DNA of 64,000 nt from Punica granatum (taxonomy: Eukaryota > Streptophyta > Magnoliopsida > Myrtales > Lythraceae). The notes under the pieces were generated by a model. It saw only the letters and a program-made list of their open reading frames with translations, searched no databases and was not told the DNA's origin. The stretch covers positions 27,253,845 to 27,317,844 of the forward strand of contig NC_045133.1 in the NCBI RefSeq assembly GCF_007655135.1. Reading direction: 5' to 3'. Made by a program: the position numbers and the translations under genes. Shown here piece after piece: positions 9,658 to 21,694 of the stretch (the stretch's first letter is position 1; each line of letters starts with the position of its first letter).

Positions 9658-12600
9658 GTCAGCACCTAATTTTGGTCAACCGGCTTCAGAAGGGCAGAAT
9701 CGTCGTTTCTGCCACCCGTGAGGGAAGTATTTCCGATTAATTACCCTAGTAGCCACGACTTTTCGGAGATAGCACATTTTCCTAATCTAGCACCAAATTT
9801 GTGATTTTTCAGAATAATAATACCATTTGGGACGTTTTCGAATTTCGCGTACATCGGCGTCAATTTTCAAAATTCGGGACAAAATTCGAGATTGAAAATA
9901 ATTTCATCGCATAATATCGATCATTGAATTTTTCTGAACGTGATGGCGGTCTCGAATTATATTTCCGACGTCCGATCGAGAAGACGGAATTTTCAATTTG
10001 TACGCGCGTCAATTTCAAAAAAAAAAAAAAAAAATAGGGTCACGGTCAGAAGTCAGTGACTTCTGACCGCTACTCCTCCTTCGTCATTTTCTTTTCCTGT
10101 TCTTCTTCTTCCTCTTTTCTTCATTTCTTTTTCTTTTCCTTTCTTCTTCTTCTTCTTCCTTGCAGGGACGTCTCCCGACTCGTGACCTCTGTGCCGATTG
10201 AACCCGAGCCTGCCGACTCCTCTGCACATGCCAAGCCCTCTGAACACGCCAACGATTTTCGACACGCAACGCCATCTCTCTCTCTCTCTCTCTCTCTCTC
10301 GGGAAAAAAGGGAAGGACCCTCAGCTCGAACGGGGATCGGCTCTCGGGAGGGGGCATTATTTTTTTCACTCTCAGCTCGAGCTTTAAAAGAGGAGCTCGA
10401 TTTTTCGGAGGGACTCTCTGGCTCTCGCTCTCTCTCTCTCGGCAGCTCACAGTTCGGCCGGGAGTTTACGAAAAAAATCCCTCAACTCACACGCGGTCTC
10501 CCATAGCTCACGGCCCGCAGCTCGATTTTTCGCGGAAACCCGGAGCCCGTTCGGTCCGAACGCTCGCAGCTCCCGATCTCGAACCCCCGCAATTCGGATC
10601 CCGGTTCTCACGCCTCCCTCCGCACATTCTCCGGCTTTCCCTTACCTCGGCTCCCTCAGCTCCCCGTTCGGCCCTCAGCTCACCCGAGCTGCCACCCGAG
10701 CCGCCCCGAACCGCCTCCCTTCTTCTCCTTCGTTTCATTATTTTTGCTAACCGTCGGCTCCTCCTCTCCGGGCCAGCACAGGTAGCCGCCCAACCGCCCA
10801 GCAGCCCAGCCATTCGGTCCGACCCAGCGGTAGCCGTCCAGCCCGGCCCAGCAACAATCCCGTTCGGCACGGCCCGACCCACCGACGGCCCAGTCCAGCA
10901 CCCAACAACCCAATCGGCCCAGTCCAAATCTCAAGGGCCCAGTCCGGCCCAATTCTCCCTCAGCAGCCCAACTCCCCGGCGAATTCTTAATTTTTTTTTA
11001 TTTTTTTTATTTACAGAATCACCCCTCAACTTCCCGAACTAGGTAAATCTCCGACTTAGTGGCATGTTTAGGGCTCCGATTCTGAATATTAATGCTTGCT
11101 TGGACGAATATGATGTGAAATGAGCGTTATTGGGTCGTGTGGGTGATCGGATTTGTTGCGAACTCGATTTTACGAACTTTTCATTTTGTCTCATTTCAGT
11201 CCAGAGGACGCATTTTTATTTTTCTGGATCTGTCCCAAATTTTAAAATTCCTTTCAGCCAAGTCCCAGTCATTTGTACCATTTCCCATTCAGTCCTGGAA
11301 TTTTTTCGAATTTTTCAAGCACTCCAAGGAACTTTTCAAGTTGTTTCAATTTAGTCCCGGGGTCATTTTTGCCTTTTTCAGATCAGCCCTGAATTTTGAA
11401 TTATTTCGGTTCAAGTCCCGGTCATTTTAATATCTTCAAATCAGTCCCTGAACTTTTCGAAAATTTTAAATCAGTCCCTGAACTTTTCGGAATCTCCAGA
11501 TCAGTCCTGAACCTTTCGGAATTTTTAAATCAGTCCCTAAACTTTCTGCAATTTTCAAATCAGTCCCTGAATTTTTCGGAATTTTCACATTAGTCCCTGA
11601 GCTTTTCGAATTTTCACATCAGTCCCTGAGTTTTTCGGAATTTGCAGACCAGTCCTTTAACTTTTCGGAATTTTCAAATCAGTCCTGAACATTTTCCAAA
11701 GACATCCAGCCCTTTCCTACTTGGATCACCGACCGACAGCGTGTGTGCTATGTTTAAATATTTCATTCTTGTAATTATATGTATACGGCATGACAACGTG
11801 TGTGCTTTGCATGATTTTTCGCTTTCCATGAATCGGTGCCGTTTTATTGATTACGTTGATATCGTGTTTGCGTGTATGTTTGTATGTGTTTATCATGATC
11901 ATGGCGGCACCGGTTATGTAAATTTGTACGTTCGCCGTGCTTGATGTGGTGATATGCTCTTGATCGGTGCTTAAAATGCTTTATCGTTTAAATCGAAACC
12001 TCACATGAATTGGGTTAATCATGCAAACTCGACCTAAAATTAATTTTTAAATCCTAAGGCGATCGGGAATTAGGATTCGCATCGGACGGTCCATCAATGA
12101 TCGGCTCGACGGTCCGAAACTCGAATATTTAGAGCATTTGGCAAAACATTAATTAATTTAATCAATAATTCCACTAACGGGGTAATTGAACGTTCACACG
12201 ATTAATTAATTCACTTGGCCCTAATAATTTTGTACGAATTGGTAATAAACCGGTAACACGCGTCGATAGATTGCAAACGTGCGTTGGTGCCCTTCTCAAA
12301 ACTTGCAAATTTTATAAAACTCGAGACACGTAGTTCGATGTGACATGGATGTCCAGGAAGGACTTGCGCGTCTTGACTCGAGGCCTCACCTGATTTCAGG
12401 AAACTCAGGTCGGGATGTGGAAGTTCTTCTTAGATCACTTCCGGATAGATTAACCGATCTTTTGATTTTCTGGGGTTCTTGACAACCTTGGAGGGTCCAG
12501 GGGATCGGTTAGCGCCGGTCACAGGCCGAGGCGGCCCGCGCCGCATGATCTCTCTTTTCTGAAAATATTTTCACCTCAAGGGCAAAATCGTCTATTTGCA

Positions 12601-13829
12601 ACTTAGCGACACCCCTAGGGTTAGAATAATAGAAACACTACGGTATTAGGGTAGGGATGGGCTACCTATCTAGGCGCAGGTTCATCTGCATAGCCCGCCC
12701 TATCCGACCGATGAGTTTTTGTTATTCTAGCATAGTCTCGGGTAGTTAGTTCGGGTGGATTGGCTCAAAATACAAATACCGGATTAATTGTATACTTGGC
12801 TAAGACAAAATGGGCAATAGTGGGATAGACACTAGGTTTTAGGATGTACAGGCGGAATCAATGTTCGGTAATAACCTGTAACAACCGTAGTGTCACAACA
12901 TAGAACAACCCTAAAAATAACCCACAAACACTAGGCTTGACAACAGACGTCACGTACGTCAGGTCCTCATAAAATAATGCCAAATGCGAAATACCTTCCC
13001 GAGGCGATCCTTGATCGATTCACACCTTGTACCTACTTTGTTTGCTTTAGGGTAGGATTTGTATGCCAAGATACCCCGGTTAATAATTGGTTAATTCATG
13101 TAAATTCGGCAATAACAAGATCCCATTGCTTGTTTATTTATGTCCGCTTGTTAACATTCTTGCACTTGTTTGTTATGCGGATCGAGCCCGATCTTTTAGG
13201 GCACGATTCATAGGGGGTCCAACGCCCCCAATCGTAGATCACGGGGTTCAATTCCCCTAACACTGAGCGCGCATCTTAATTTCAATTTCGGTCTTTTCAA
13301 ACCACACGGTGAGTACGAGTGGAATAATAACCGAACGCGATTCGACCGGGATTCAGTTGTCGTAACTTGTACTTTATTTATTTGAGAGGACAATGTAAGG
13401 ATTTATATTGTACATTCATTCATGTAAGAATCCCGGTCGGAGAGTGGACGGTCGGAGTGTTCCTTCGAATTTACGGTGTCAAAACGCGTAAGATGAGCGG
13501 AACTTAATTAAGCGGTAATTAAATTAAAATGGTAAGCCTAGATAAGCTAGAGTACCGATAGGGCACGCGAGATATAGGCTCGCATGTAACAGAACCCCCG
13601 AATTCGGAACCTTGGGTTTCGTAGACCATATGCCTTAGCAATTAGGTGTACCCCGTACCCCTAGACCCGGGTAACTTGCCGGCCCTCGACTTTCGGGTCG
13701 TAAAATGGCAAGTGGCGACTCCTTCTCACGTGCGTCCGTCGCGCGTCCCCGGGAAGGTGGACACTCCCAAGCCGCGTTGCATAGGCGCGCGCACGCGTGC
13801 CCCGACGAGATGAAATTCGGGTGCGCACA
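9658..13829 (+). mobile_element. Solo LTR of a Tat/Ogre-type retrotransposon, 4172 bp
   Basis: The block starts TGTCAGCACC and ends GGTGCGCACA, an imperfect inverted terminal pair with TG/CA ends. It is flanked by the 5 bp direct repeat GTGGC at 9653-9657 and 13830-13834, a classic LTR target-site duplication. Sequence outside the repeats aligns on both sides with the continuous upstream region of ankyrin copy B, which confirms an insertion. It has no protein domains. Near the right end, GTGGCGACTCC at about 13710 resembles sequence I associate with plant Tat/Ogre LTR 3' ends. Inside are a CT-run at 10276-10300, a GC-rich part (10180-10980) and a degenerate repeat (11380-11720). A deleted two-LTR derivative is an alternative, but I see no internal LTR copy. 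Confidence 0.8.
11380..11720 (+). repeat. Degenerate ~30 bp tandem repeat inside the solo LTR
   Basis: About ten imperfect copies of a unit resembling TCAGTCCCTGAACTTTTCGG plus an AT-rich spacer lie in a row. The copies vary in length and sequence. Weaker copies may extend left to about 11200. No protein is implied. Confidence 0.7.
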
Positions 13830-13958
13830 GTGGCCTCAAGGATCAACGCTTTGACTCTACGGAGGTCCAACTTGGGTGTTGCAATATTCTTGCTACTTTA
13901 TTGTTCCCCCCTGCAATGGCTTAGCTTTAGCCTTTCATACCCTCAGGATTTCAGAATA

Positions 13959-15953
13959 ATGGATCCGAGGCTCTACAGGTGTGCGAGGAGGGGCAATGTT
14001 CGGTCTTTGAAGAGGCTGCTTGATGAGACGCCAAGCCTGATCCTGGGACTTACCCCCCAAGAAAACTCGATCATCCACATTGCCTCTCGATTTGGACACG
14101 TGTCGGTTGTACAGGAGATCTGCACAAGATGCAAGTCCCTCCTGACAAAACCGAACATAGACGGGGACACTCCCCTTCATGTGGCTGCAAGGGCAGGCCA
14201 GCTTGGTGTCGTGAGTTCTCTTCTCAAACAGATGATTGAGGAGCCTGCTTTCGATATTGAAAGCGGAAGAAATTGCAGGCTCAAGATGGTCATGTGGAAA
14301 AATAAGAGGGATAACACGGCTCTTCATGTGGCAATCGGGAATGGCCATCTTCAAGCGGCAGAGTTGCTGCTAGAGGTCAATCCTCAGCTGGTGCACTATG
14401 CTAATCATGACGGAGAGTCTCCTCTGTATCTGGCGGCTAGAGGCGGAATGGTAGAGATTGTAAATCGAATTCTGATGTTCCCGTCGGCACCCAGTGGCGG
14501 GTGCCACGGCCAAACGGCTCTCCATGCTGCAGTGATTGAGAGGAACCCTGGTATGTTGTATTCTTCATGCTTCACATTCTTTAGATGTGTTTAGCAATGC
14601 TCACTCTCCTTTGAAAGGTTAAATTTTCGTACCTCTGTGTCTAAGTCTTATAAGTCATTGCTTTGAAGGGATTGTGCAATCCCTCTTGAGAGTGAGACCC
14701 GAGCTCATCAATGCCATGGACCACGAGGGCCGAAATGCAGTCCATTACGCAGCTTCCTCTGGAGAGCACAAGATGGTAGAGAAATTACTAGAATTTGATT
14801 TCTCGTCTGCATATGCAACGGACAGAAATGGTCATTCACCTCTCCAGGCTGCTGCTCTATTGGGTCACACGAAGGTCATCTCGGGGATTCTTCGGCACTG
14901 TCCTGATTCAGGAGAATTCCTAGACCTCAAAGGACAAAATGCTCTGCACCTTGCTGTCTTGGGGGGAAAAGCGAAAGTTGTTAGCCGCATGCTCGAAATG
15001 GAGGAGCTAGAAGGACTCATAAATCAACCTGATAAGAACGGAAATACGCCTTTGCATCTTGCTGCCGTGGAAAGGAACACTTGGATTATGAGGTACTTGT
15101 TATGGGATGGAAGAGTCGATCGGAAAGCTCGGAACATGAGTGGACTAACTGCTCTCGACTTCGTTAAGCCAATCCAACATCCAAACAGGGTAAAATCATC
15201 CTCTTGTTGGTAGTTGTTCCAAATAACCTCTTTTTTATCAACAGTCTTGCTCATATGAACATGTTTCTTATTCATCCCCAAAAAAAAAAAAAAAGAAAGA
15301 AAGAAAAACAAACATGTTTCTTCTTCTTGCAGATCTTGGCCCCAACCTTTTGGAGACAATCCCACAGTACGGATACTCCTCGATGGTTTTACCTCAAGAA
15401 AGCCGACTCAAGGCCAAACCAAGAAGATGATAGTTCCACAGAGCAGACTTACAAGCAGAGGGGCCAGACCCTTCTAATGGTGGCAACCCTACTCACGGCC
15501 GTTACTTTTGCTGCGGCTTTCACAATGCCCGGGGGCTACAACAACAACTTGGGTCCGGACCAAGGAGTGGCCCTTCTGCAGTCGAGCAAGTACTTAAAGC
15601 GGTTCATAATATCCGACACAGTTGCAATGACCAGCTCGATAACAGCAGCTTGTGTTATACTGTGGGGAGCTGTGGTTGGCAAGAGGTCATACGTGTACTA
15701 TTACTCGTGTGCGATGGTGCTTACTTACATTGCTCTTCAATTGACTGCGATGGCCTTTTCAACGGGCATTTTAGCGGCATTGCCCGACCAAGTTTATGCC
15801 CACTCTATGAGTCTGGTCATCGGCATCGTTTTTCATATCAGCACCTTCTTGTTCCTTTTCAGACTGGCACAAATTTTCTCCATCTCGGAGGTCTGTAAGT
15901 TTCTGGTTTTCTGCATCAGAAAGCTGAACTGTAGAATCCGCACTAGATTGTAG
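13959..15953 (+). CDS. Ankyrin-repeat protein with C-terminal PGG membrane domain (ITN1/ACD6-like), copy A
   Basis: Three exons: 13959-14550, 14669-15189 and 15333-15953, all with GT-AG introns and consistent phase, giving 577 residues, normal for this family. The N-terminal two thirds hold about eight to nine ankyrin repeats (for example GDTPLHVAARAG, GNTPLHLAAVERN). A PGG domain starts near residue 413, with the signature FTMPGGY near 437, and is followed by about four hydrophobic membrane segments. Relatives act at membranes in salt-stress, defence and cell-death signalling; the exact role here is unknown. The start was chosen because copy B keeps the same methionine context (MDxRLYRCA). 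The coding sequence looks intact, but a 4.2 kb solo LTR sits about 125 bp upstream of the start and separates it from its ancestral promoter. Confidence 0.85.
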
Positions 15954-15972
15954 AGAGGAAATATTTGTAATT

Positions 15973-16577
15973 GTTTCTTTCTTTCCCTTGCTTCACAAGT
16001 CACACCTTTTGGCGGTGTCGACAACTTATTCTGTCCCCATAAGTTTATTAGGCTAAATGGAATTTACTTTATTGACAGCGCCAATAGAAACCGAGCTATT
16101 CGCTCTCCCAAATTCATTGATAACTTTGCTAAACACAAACACCATTAAAGGTTACTGAAACCCAACTCCGATGCTTCGGGAAGTCCTGAATAGCATCAGC
16201 AAGTTTTCCACCCGATCCGCGCATCTAAACATGCCATCTTCACTCCCCATCTCTAACAGGCCTTCTTCAACCAAACTACAATAAAACTATTCAGAGTATT
16301 TCATGAGCATCTTGACTTCTGCACTAAAGCACACCAACTGTTTTCTATTATATGGACAAGTAGCTGTGATGTAACTAATATGCTGAACCATCCCATACAG
16401 CTTAGTCGCAGGCTCTTATCTTTTTCACTGTCCGCATATTTTTTTTTCTCGTGCTATGCGACGAGCGGGACGATTTAGCAGCATTAATAAATTGAGCCGG
16501 CTTGGTTGTATGCTTTGGTCATGCCATGGATGTTGGATTCCCAAAGCTCCAAACTGCTTGTCTGTGTTTCTTCATTA
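15973..16577 (+). repeat. 3' flank of ankyrin gene A, duplicated at 8154-8757
   Basis: This is the native downstream sequence of copy A and includes its probable 3' untranslated region. It matches 8154-8757 almost base for base, but the equivalent region after copy B (from 24137) matches only for a short and diverged stretch. After about 16577 the similarity ends abruptly; the left copy continues straight into the upstream region of an ankyrin gene, while here about 4.4 kb of unrelated DNA intervenes. Confidence 0.9.
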
Positions 16578-17223
16578 GGATATATTCCTCCGTTGTGTCT
16601 GTGTCATTTTTGCTTTAAAAAGCCAACAAACGGAGTCATTAGAATGATTGTCCGTACTTGCTGGAATTTATATATGCCAATATATTACAATACAATTGAT
16701 TAATATCATTGCTCCAATGATTGACTTTGATGCTTCGTTCCTGCGTTTGATTTGTTAGTGTAATTTTAAAATCATGACTTTGATTTTGATTTTGATTTTG
16801 ATCGTGAAAAAAGACAAATGAGATGATATTATAAATTTGATTTGGGAAATGCGTATTTTTGTTGTGTAGCGTGTTGAGTTAAAATCAAAATTATGATTAT
16901 AAAATTACACTAATTTTTCAAACGCAACCTTACACTTTCAGTTGTGATTCCCCTTGCCTGCCTTTAGCATCATGCCAAAAAAATCAAAACAAAATTATTA
17001 AATTATTAAATTGGAGAGAAACAATATTGACAGTTTGTTCTCAACCGTCAATGCAACCCATCAGTATATTATCTTCTTGAATTAAACAAATTGTCTTGCG
17101 CTTGTTTGTCAGTAATCGAAGAACATTTTCTTCTTGCAAGATTTCATTTCGTGGGCCACTCCAAATAACATATTTGCAATATCTCCGTACATTCGAAGAA
17201 CGCACGTATGTATTGAAGATCTA

Positions 17224-17264
<41 letters not shown>

Positions 17265-17517
17265 GTTGATTTTAGAGAATATATCTCATATCTAATTTGA
17301 TAAAAGAGACAGTCGTGATTGAGAGTATTATTATTATTATTTTATTCAGATCTGAATATTATGAGATTATTCTCCCATCTTACAGGAGATCATTTATATC
17401 TCTAAGTCTGACCATGGGATTTGTATACTGTCGGTTTCTTAGCTTGCCTTATAATCTCGAATATATGTTGAGGCAAAATTTAAAGAGACTGAGATGCTGC
17501 ATGCATGGGGTGCAATT

Positions 17518-17556
<39 letters not shown>

Positions 17557-17985
17557 CTACGATATATTTGCATTTAGGAAATATATGACTGATGAGTTTT
17601 GCTAAATCCTCCTAAATTACTCACAAACATGTGAGTATTAGGAGGATTATTAGGCACATATTTTAGGGGAATCTATAACATTTTTCATAACTGATTTTAG
17701 AATATATATATATATATATATTATCTGATGAAATAGGCAATCGTGATTTAGAGTATTATCTTTGATTTTATTCAGATTTGAAATATTATGAGATTATTTC
17801 CTAACTTACCAGAAATTACTATATCTAAGTCTAAAAATGGAATTTGGATACAGAGATCACAGGGAGAGAGATTGAAAGAGGCAGAGAGAGAGAGAGAGCG
17901 AGCGAGAGAGATGAGTGGATACACACACTATTCTAAACATATATATAATCATCTTTTATATTATATATATATATATATATTTCAG
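16578..17985. other. AT-rich spacer with TA and TGATTT microsatellites
   Basis: No gene is seen. A short hexamer run of TGATTT type lies at about 16774-16803. TA runs lie at about 17227-17260, 17519-17552, 17703-17722 and 17961-17981, and a GA-rich run at 17886-17912. Confidence 0.7.
17262..17835. repeat. Pair of diverged direct repeats of about 150 bp
   Basis: The stretch 17262-17420 and the stretch 17690-17835 are related in the same orientation. Shared landmarks are TTGATTTTAGA, CAGTCGTGATT/CAATCGTGATT, GAGTATTAT, TTATTCAGAT, TATTATGAGATTATT and ATATCTAAGTCT in the same order. A TA run lies beside each. The class of element is not clear. Confidence 0.6.
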
Positions 17986-17989
17986 CAAC

Positions 17990-19058
17990 CACTTGATCGT
18001 TCTTCTCACCGAAACTTGTTCAAGCCATGGGAACACCGCAAGATTGAGTAAAATCCAGCCCGTACTTTTCCACTCTGATCGCAGATATTCAATGGGAACA
18101 CCGGCACCGATGAGATATTCATCGACCCTGTATCTACTTTGCACCAGAGATCTTCACATGCCCAAAAGCATGTCAAAGGACTTGCTCTACAGAGAAGCTC
18201 GATTTTATGGCCTCGAGGGCCACTTCCGAGCGGCAGTAAGAGGTAATTTGAAGGGTGATCTGCCGCGGCTTGTGCATTCAGTGACGATCCCTGCCGCCTC
18301 GAAAGAGGGAACAGTGATTCGTGCTACTGCTAGCCCAACCGGAGTCTTCTGTGTTGCCCGTAGCAAGATGGCTGGAATACGGAGGAGCAGAATCCTACTA
18401 TACGTCTCAACAAAAGCCACATTATGATATTCTTTGGAATAATTCACGGGATATTGTTATGTCAACGTCGAAAAGTATTGGGCTGTTCAACTCAGTAACA
18501 GAGGAACTTATAAGCCACTGTTTCTGAGAAAACCTCGTCTGCTTGGCCTGTCTAATTCAAGGCTCTGTGTATGAACTTGAATAACGACGTGTTCTCAAGC
18601 TGTGCATCGGAAAAACTGGATTGGATACTGAAATTGCAATGTGGGTGGATCCAGCAACTGGCAAAGTGAAACCACATAGAAGAAAAAGTTCGGAGCTGGG
18701 AATTGTGCGAAAGCTACAATGATTGAGCTTAGGCTTTCTAGACCATAGGGCGAGGCAAGATACTGCTCTCGAGGTGCACCTCACAGCGCGCAGGGGCCGG
18801 AGGCAGCAGATCGTAGATGCGGCAGTGGATGAAACCAGGAACAAGATTTACTTGATGTGTTGGTTCATGAATGTGTGCTTCCTGGATCACAGGCAGATTC
18901 AGCTTCGAGAAGCGATTCAATGGATATTGGAGAACTCAGTCGTCCCGGGAGACGATGATGCGATATTTCCATCTGTGGAGATCGCCTTTGTTTCCTTATA
19001 TACTGATCCAAATGTAGTTAAAGTATGGGAAAATCCTTGCCGTCTAATTGAATTTTAG
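17990..19058 (+). pseudogene. Broken BTB/POZ (KCTD-type) protein gene, At3g09030/At5g41330-like
   Basis: Separate frames together resemble plant BTB/POZ proteins with a KCTD-type BTB and a WD40-like tail. At 18104 a DEIFID-type string appears, shifted in frame from the following LSKDLLYREARFYGL-like segment (about 18165-18215), which is the end of the BTB domain. Further pieces follow: EGTVIRA near 18310, a MWVDPATGK-type WD-like string near 18640, and LGFLDHR near 18730. Frameshifts and stops separate them, and no ordinary gene model can join them. The left end is uncertain. The identity rests on memory of the family and is moderately sure. Confidence 0.6.
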
Positions 19059-20984
19059 TTCTGCTCATACAGTTACATATATCTTTGATGAATGTTTACA
19101 TATACATATATACATCTATATATAGATATAGATAAGATGGACTCAACTCTATTGATTTTCTATTAGGAGCTGTACAATATATATAGCACGATTTCTTAGC
19201 CGAGGCATTTTTCTGGCCTTTTCTAACCCAAAAAAATGTGTCTTTCCTTAATCATCAATTAAGTTGGGTTTGTTTTTCACTAGCTAGCCAGACATATATA
19301 TGGGCTATTAGGAATTTATTTATTTTTCTTTTCAAATGGATCATCTTACTCGTATGCAATATTTAGACTTCTGACCCATCCATAATCTCGTTTATTTATT
19401 TTAATAGTAGTTTAAATTAGGGAAAGTTTTGATTTAACATAAGTTATCGAGTGGATCTTACGTAATGGTAATTTCAATTGACAAGATAAATTTACTCTTT
19501 AATTTTGGTATTATTCATCAAACGCATCTATAAGTTAAAGCCAGTGTCGTCAAGGAGGTGATACTATTCTCTCATGAGCCTCTGGCGCCCCATAAACAAA
19601 ATCATATATATCGGCAGATCATGGAATCGGATCCATTACTAGCAACTTGAATTTTCAACTAAAACGTGCAGCGGATCGTGTGTATGAAATGCTTAAAAAT
19701 TACTCGAGATTACATTAATGTAGAATCATGAACACAACGTATAGGAAACTTCCTAAAAAAGGATAAATGTGATAAAGTGATTAAGGAGACAGCACATAAC
19801 GTAATTGGTAACTCAGTCTAATAAGATTTTTTGATTGCAAGATATTGCGTTGACACTATCGATTAGTCATGTCAAATCTAATGTCTCCATGTGAATTTTA
19901 GGCGATGAGACAACTAAAGCAGAGCGAACATGTATTGGAATTTCACTGTTGTTAATTGTGAGTTTTCTGTATCATGAAATTCATAATCATTTTCTAACAG
20001 ATCCTAGAATATTTTTGAAAGGAAAACTGAAGTGCCATAGAAAATTGAGAAATCAATTTAAGGAATTATTCGCAGAATTTTTTTTTTCCCTCAGCGCTGG
20101 CTCTCCCTGTTCATTGATCTTCTCTGGTACGCATGATTGCTTTAACGCCTAAGATATACAATAATATACTTGATAATCACATATTAATATACAAGAATAT
20201 ACTTAATAAAAAATATTTGCAATTAATATAAATTTATAATCTCAACTATTATAAACATCGAAAACGCTATTTCATCTTTCATTTTTCTTTTATTATCTCT
20301 ATAAATTCATCAATTGACCACTTCTAAATTGAGGACACAATGACTACTCACTATCCATCTTTTTCTTCCTCTCTTATCTCTCATAAAGGAGCTAAAAGGA
20401 GCTGCGTTCTCTCATATTCTGTGCTGCTTGCTTGCAAAGGATGTCATTTAGGACTAAGAATTTTGTTCTATGCCGATCACGAATTGACAGACCATGCCTT
20501 AGATTTGCTATCTTACATGCAGAAACGAAGGAGATAATTCCATCATGACTTATTGACACTCTTAAAAACATTAATTGGTAGATGTAACATTGTGTTGAGA
20601 AATTTGAAAACTGGGAAGAAAGAGAATAATTCAGGCACTGTTACTGTAACGGACAGATGCCCAATCTCTGGTTTTTTCTATCGAATCTAATTTTCCGTTA
20701 TGCTCTGCTTGGATCATTGTTACTGACAACAGGGGTGGTGAAAAGCCGGAAATAATACAGTAGAAAATTTTAGACAAAGCTCCGTTGAAGGGACAATATT
20801 TCATCTGAAAGCGAAAAACTTATTGTGATGGCTGCAGCTCAATGACATCCTTCACTGAAGAATCCAATACCATTGTAGAAATTGTGAGCATCCGAATAGT
20901 CCATATTCCGTGGATCCATACTCGAAATGAATCTCATCATATATGTCCATTCACTCATAATGTACATCGTTAGTCGTCCGTTGT
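19059..20984. other. AT-rich intergenic sequence without a recognised gene
   Basis: Apart from the dispersed repeat at 19610-19905, I see no gene. Short open frames near 19949 and 20340 have no recognisable family and no supporting splice context. The right end merges into the upstream region of ankyrin copy B. Confidence 0.6.
19610..19905 (-). repeat. Dispersed noncoding repeat, minus-strand copy
   Basis: Its reverse complement matches 52980-53260 and 63230-63560. Shared landmarks in order include a GATTTGACATGACT-type string, AATAGTGTAAATGCAA-like sequence, TTTAATCACTTT, CTTTTTTAGGAAGTTTCCT, and a final CTGCACGTTTTAG. No coding capacity is visible. The family is unknown; a noncoding part of a retroelement is possible. 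Confidence 0.75.
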
Positions 20985-21694
20985 TTTGTGAATGTAGGAC
21001 TATTATGTAAACTACTTATCCATTCATAGAATTGTTCGAGTTTTCTGTGGAGATAATAAGGTTTCTCCCCCAAATATTTCGTTCCAAACCAAGAAATAAG
21101 TGAATCTGGAACTTCTTTACGAGACTTGGTCTTAAATTCAAATCGATATGTTGACTGCCGAAAAGTCGAGCAAAATTCCCACCAGGAAAAGATTTTTATG
21201 CGTTAAGAAAATTGAGCCCTCGGGTCATGCATGATGCATATACTTTCTGCTGGTCTCCATGCATAACTACCATCCATAGGACAACTATATTGCTGAAGAC
21301 AACCTCATGGGTCCTCGGATAGAACATCTCTGACTCCGACTCCATAGGCAGAGTCCCCTGTTACGGTCTCCGGTCTCCTCATGACATCCCCAACCAATGA
21401 AAGAGCAGATTTCCTACACGTTCGTTTTTTTTTTTTCCTTTCCCTGCTGAATAGATTTCCTACAAGTTAATATAGATTTGGACCATCATGATCTATGATA
21501 GCTACATGTGTGTGTGTGTGTGTGTGTTTTTTTTTAATATCTTATGTGCATTGACTTTTGCTCATGCCTTCAGTTATCGATGTTGCAAAACCGAGCATAT
21601 CACTAACAATCGACGCATTGACTCTCTAGAGTCTTTGAAGGATAACGGTCCAACTTGAATGTTGCACTATTCCTGTTATTTGATTCCTCCTGTA
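20985..21694 (+). other. Upstream region of ankyrin copy B
   Basis: This aligns with 8758-8860 and 9270-9652 plus 13835-13958, the split upstream region of copy A. It is continuous here, which shows what copy A looked like before the solo LTR landed. A TG run lies at 21508-21527 and a T-rich run at 21425-21437. Confidence 0.75.

Noticed and set aside
10056..11042. 328-residue Ser/Pro-rich open frame in the solo LTR
   Set aside because: It follows from CT-rich low-complexity sequence, has no domain, and lies wholly inside an LTR.
20340..20537. 65-residue open frame in the ankyrin spacer
   Set aside because: Short, AT-rich context, no known family.
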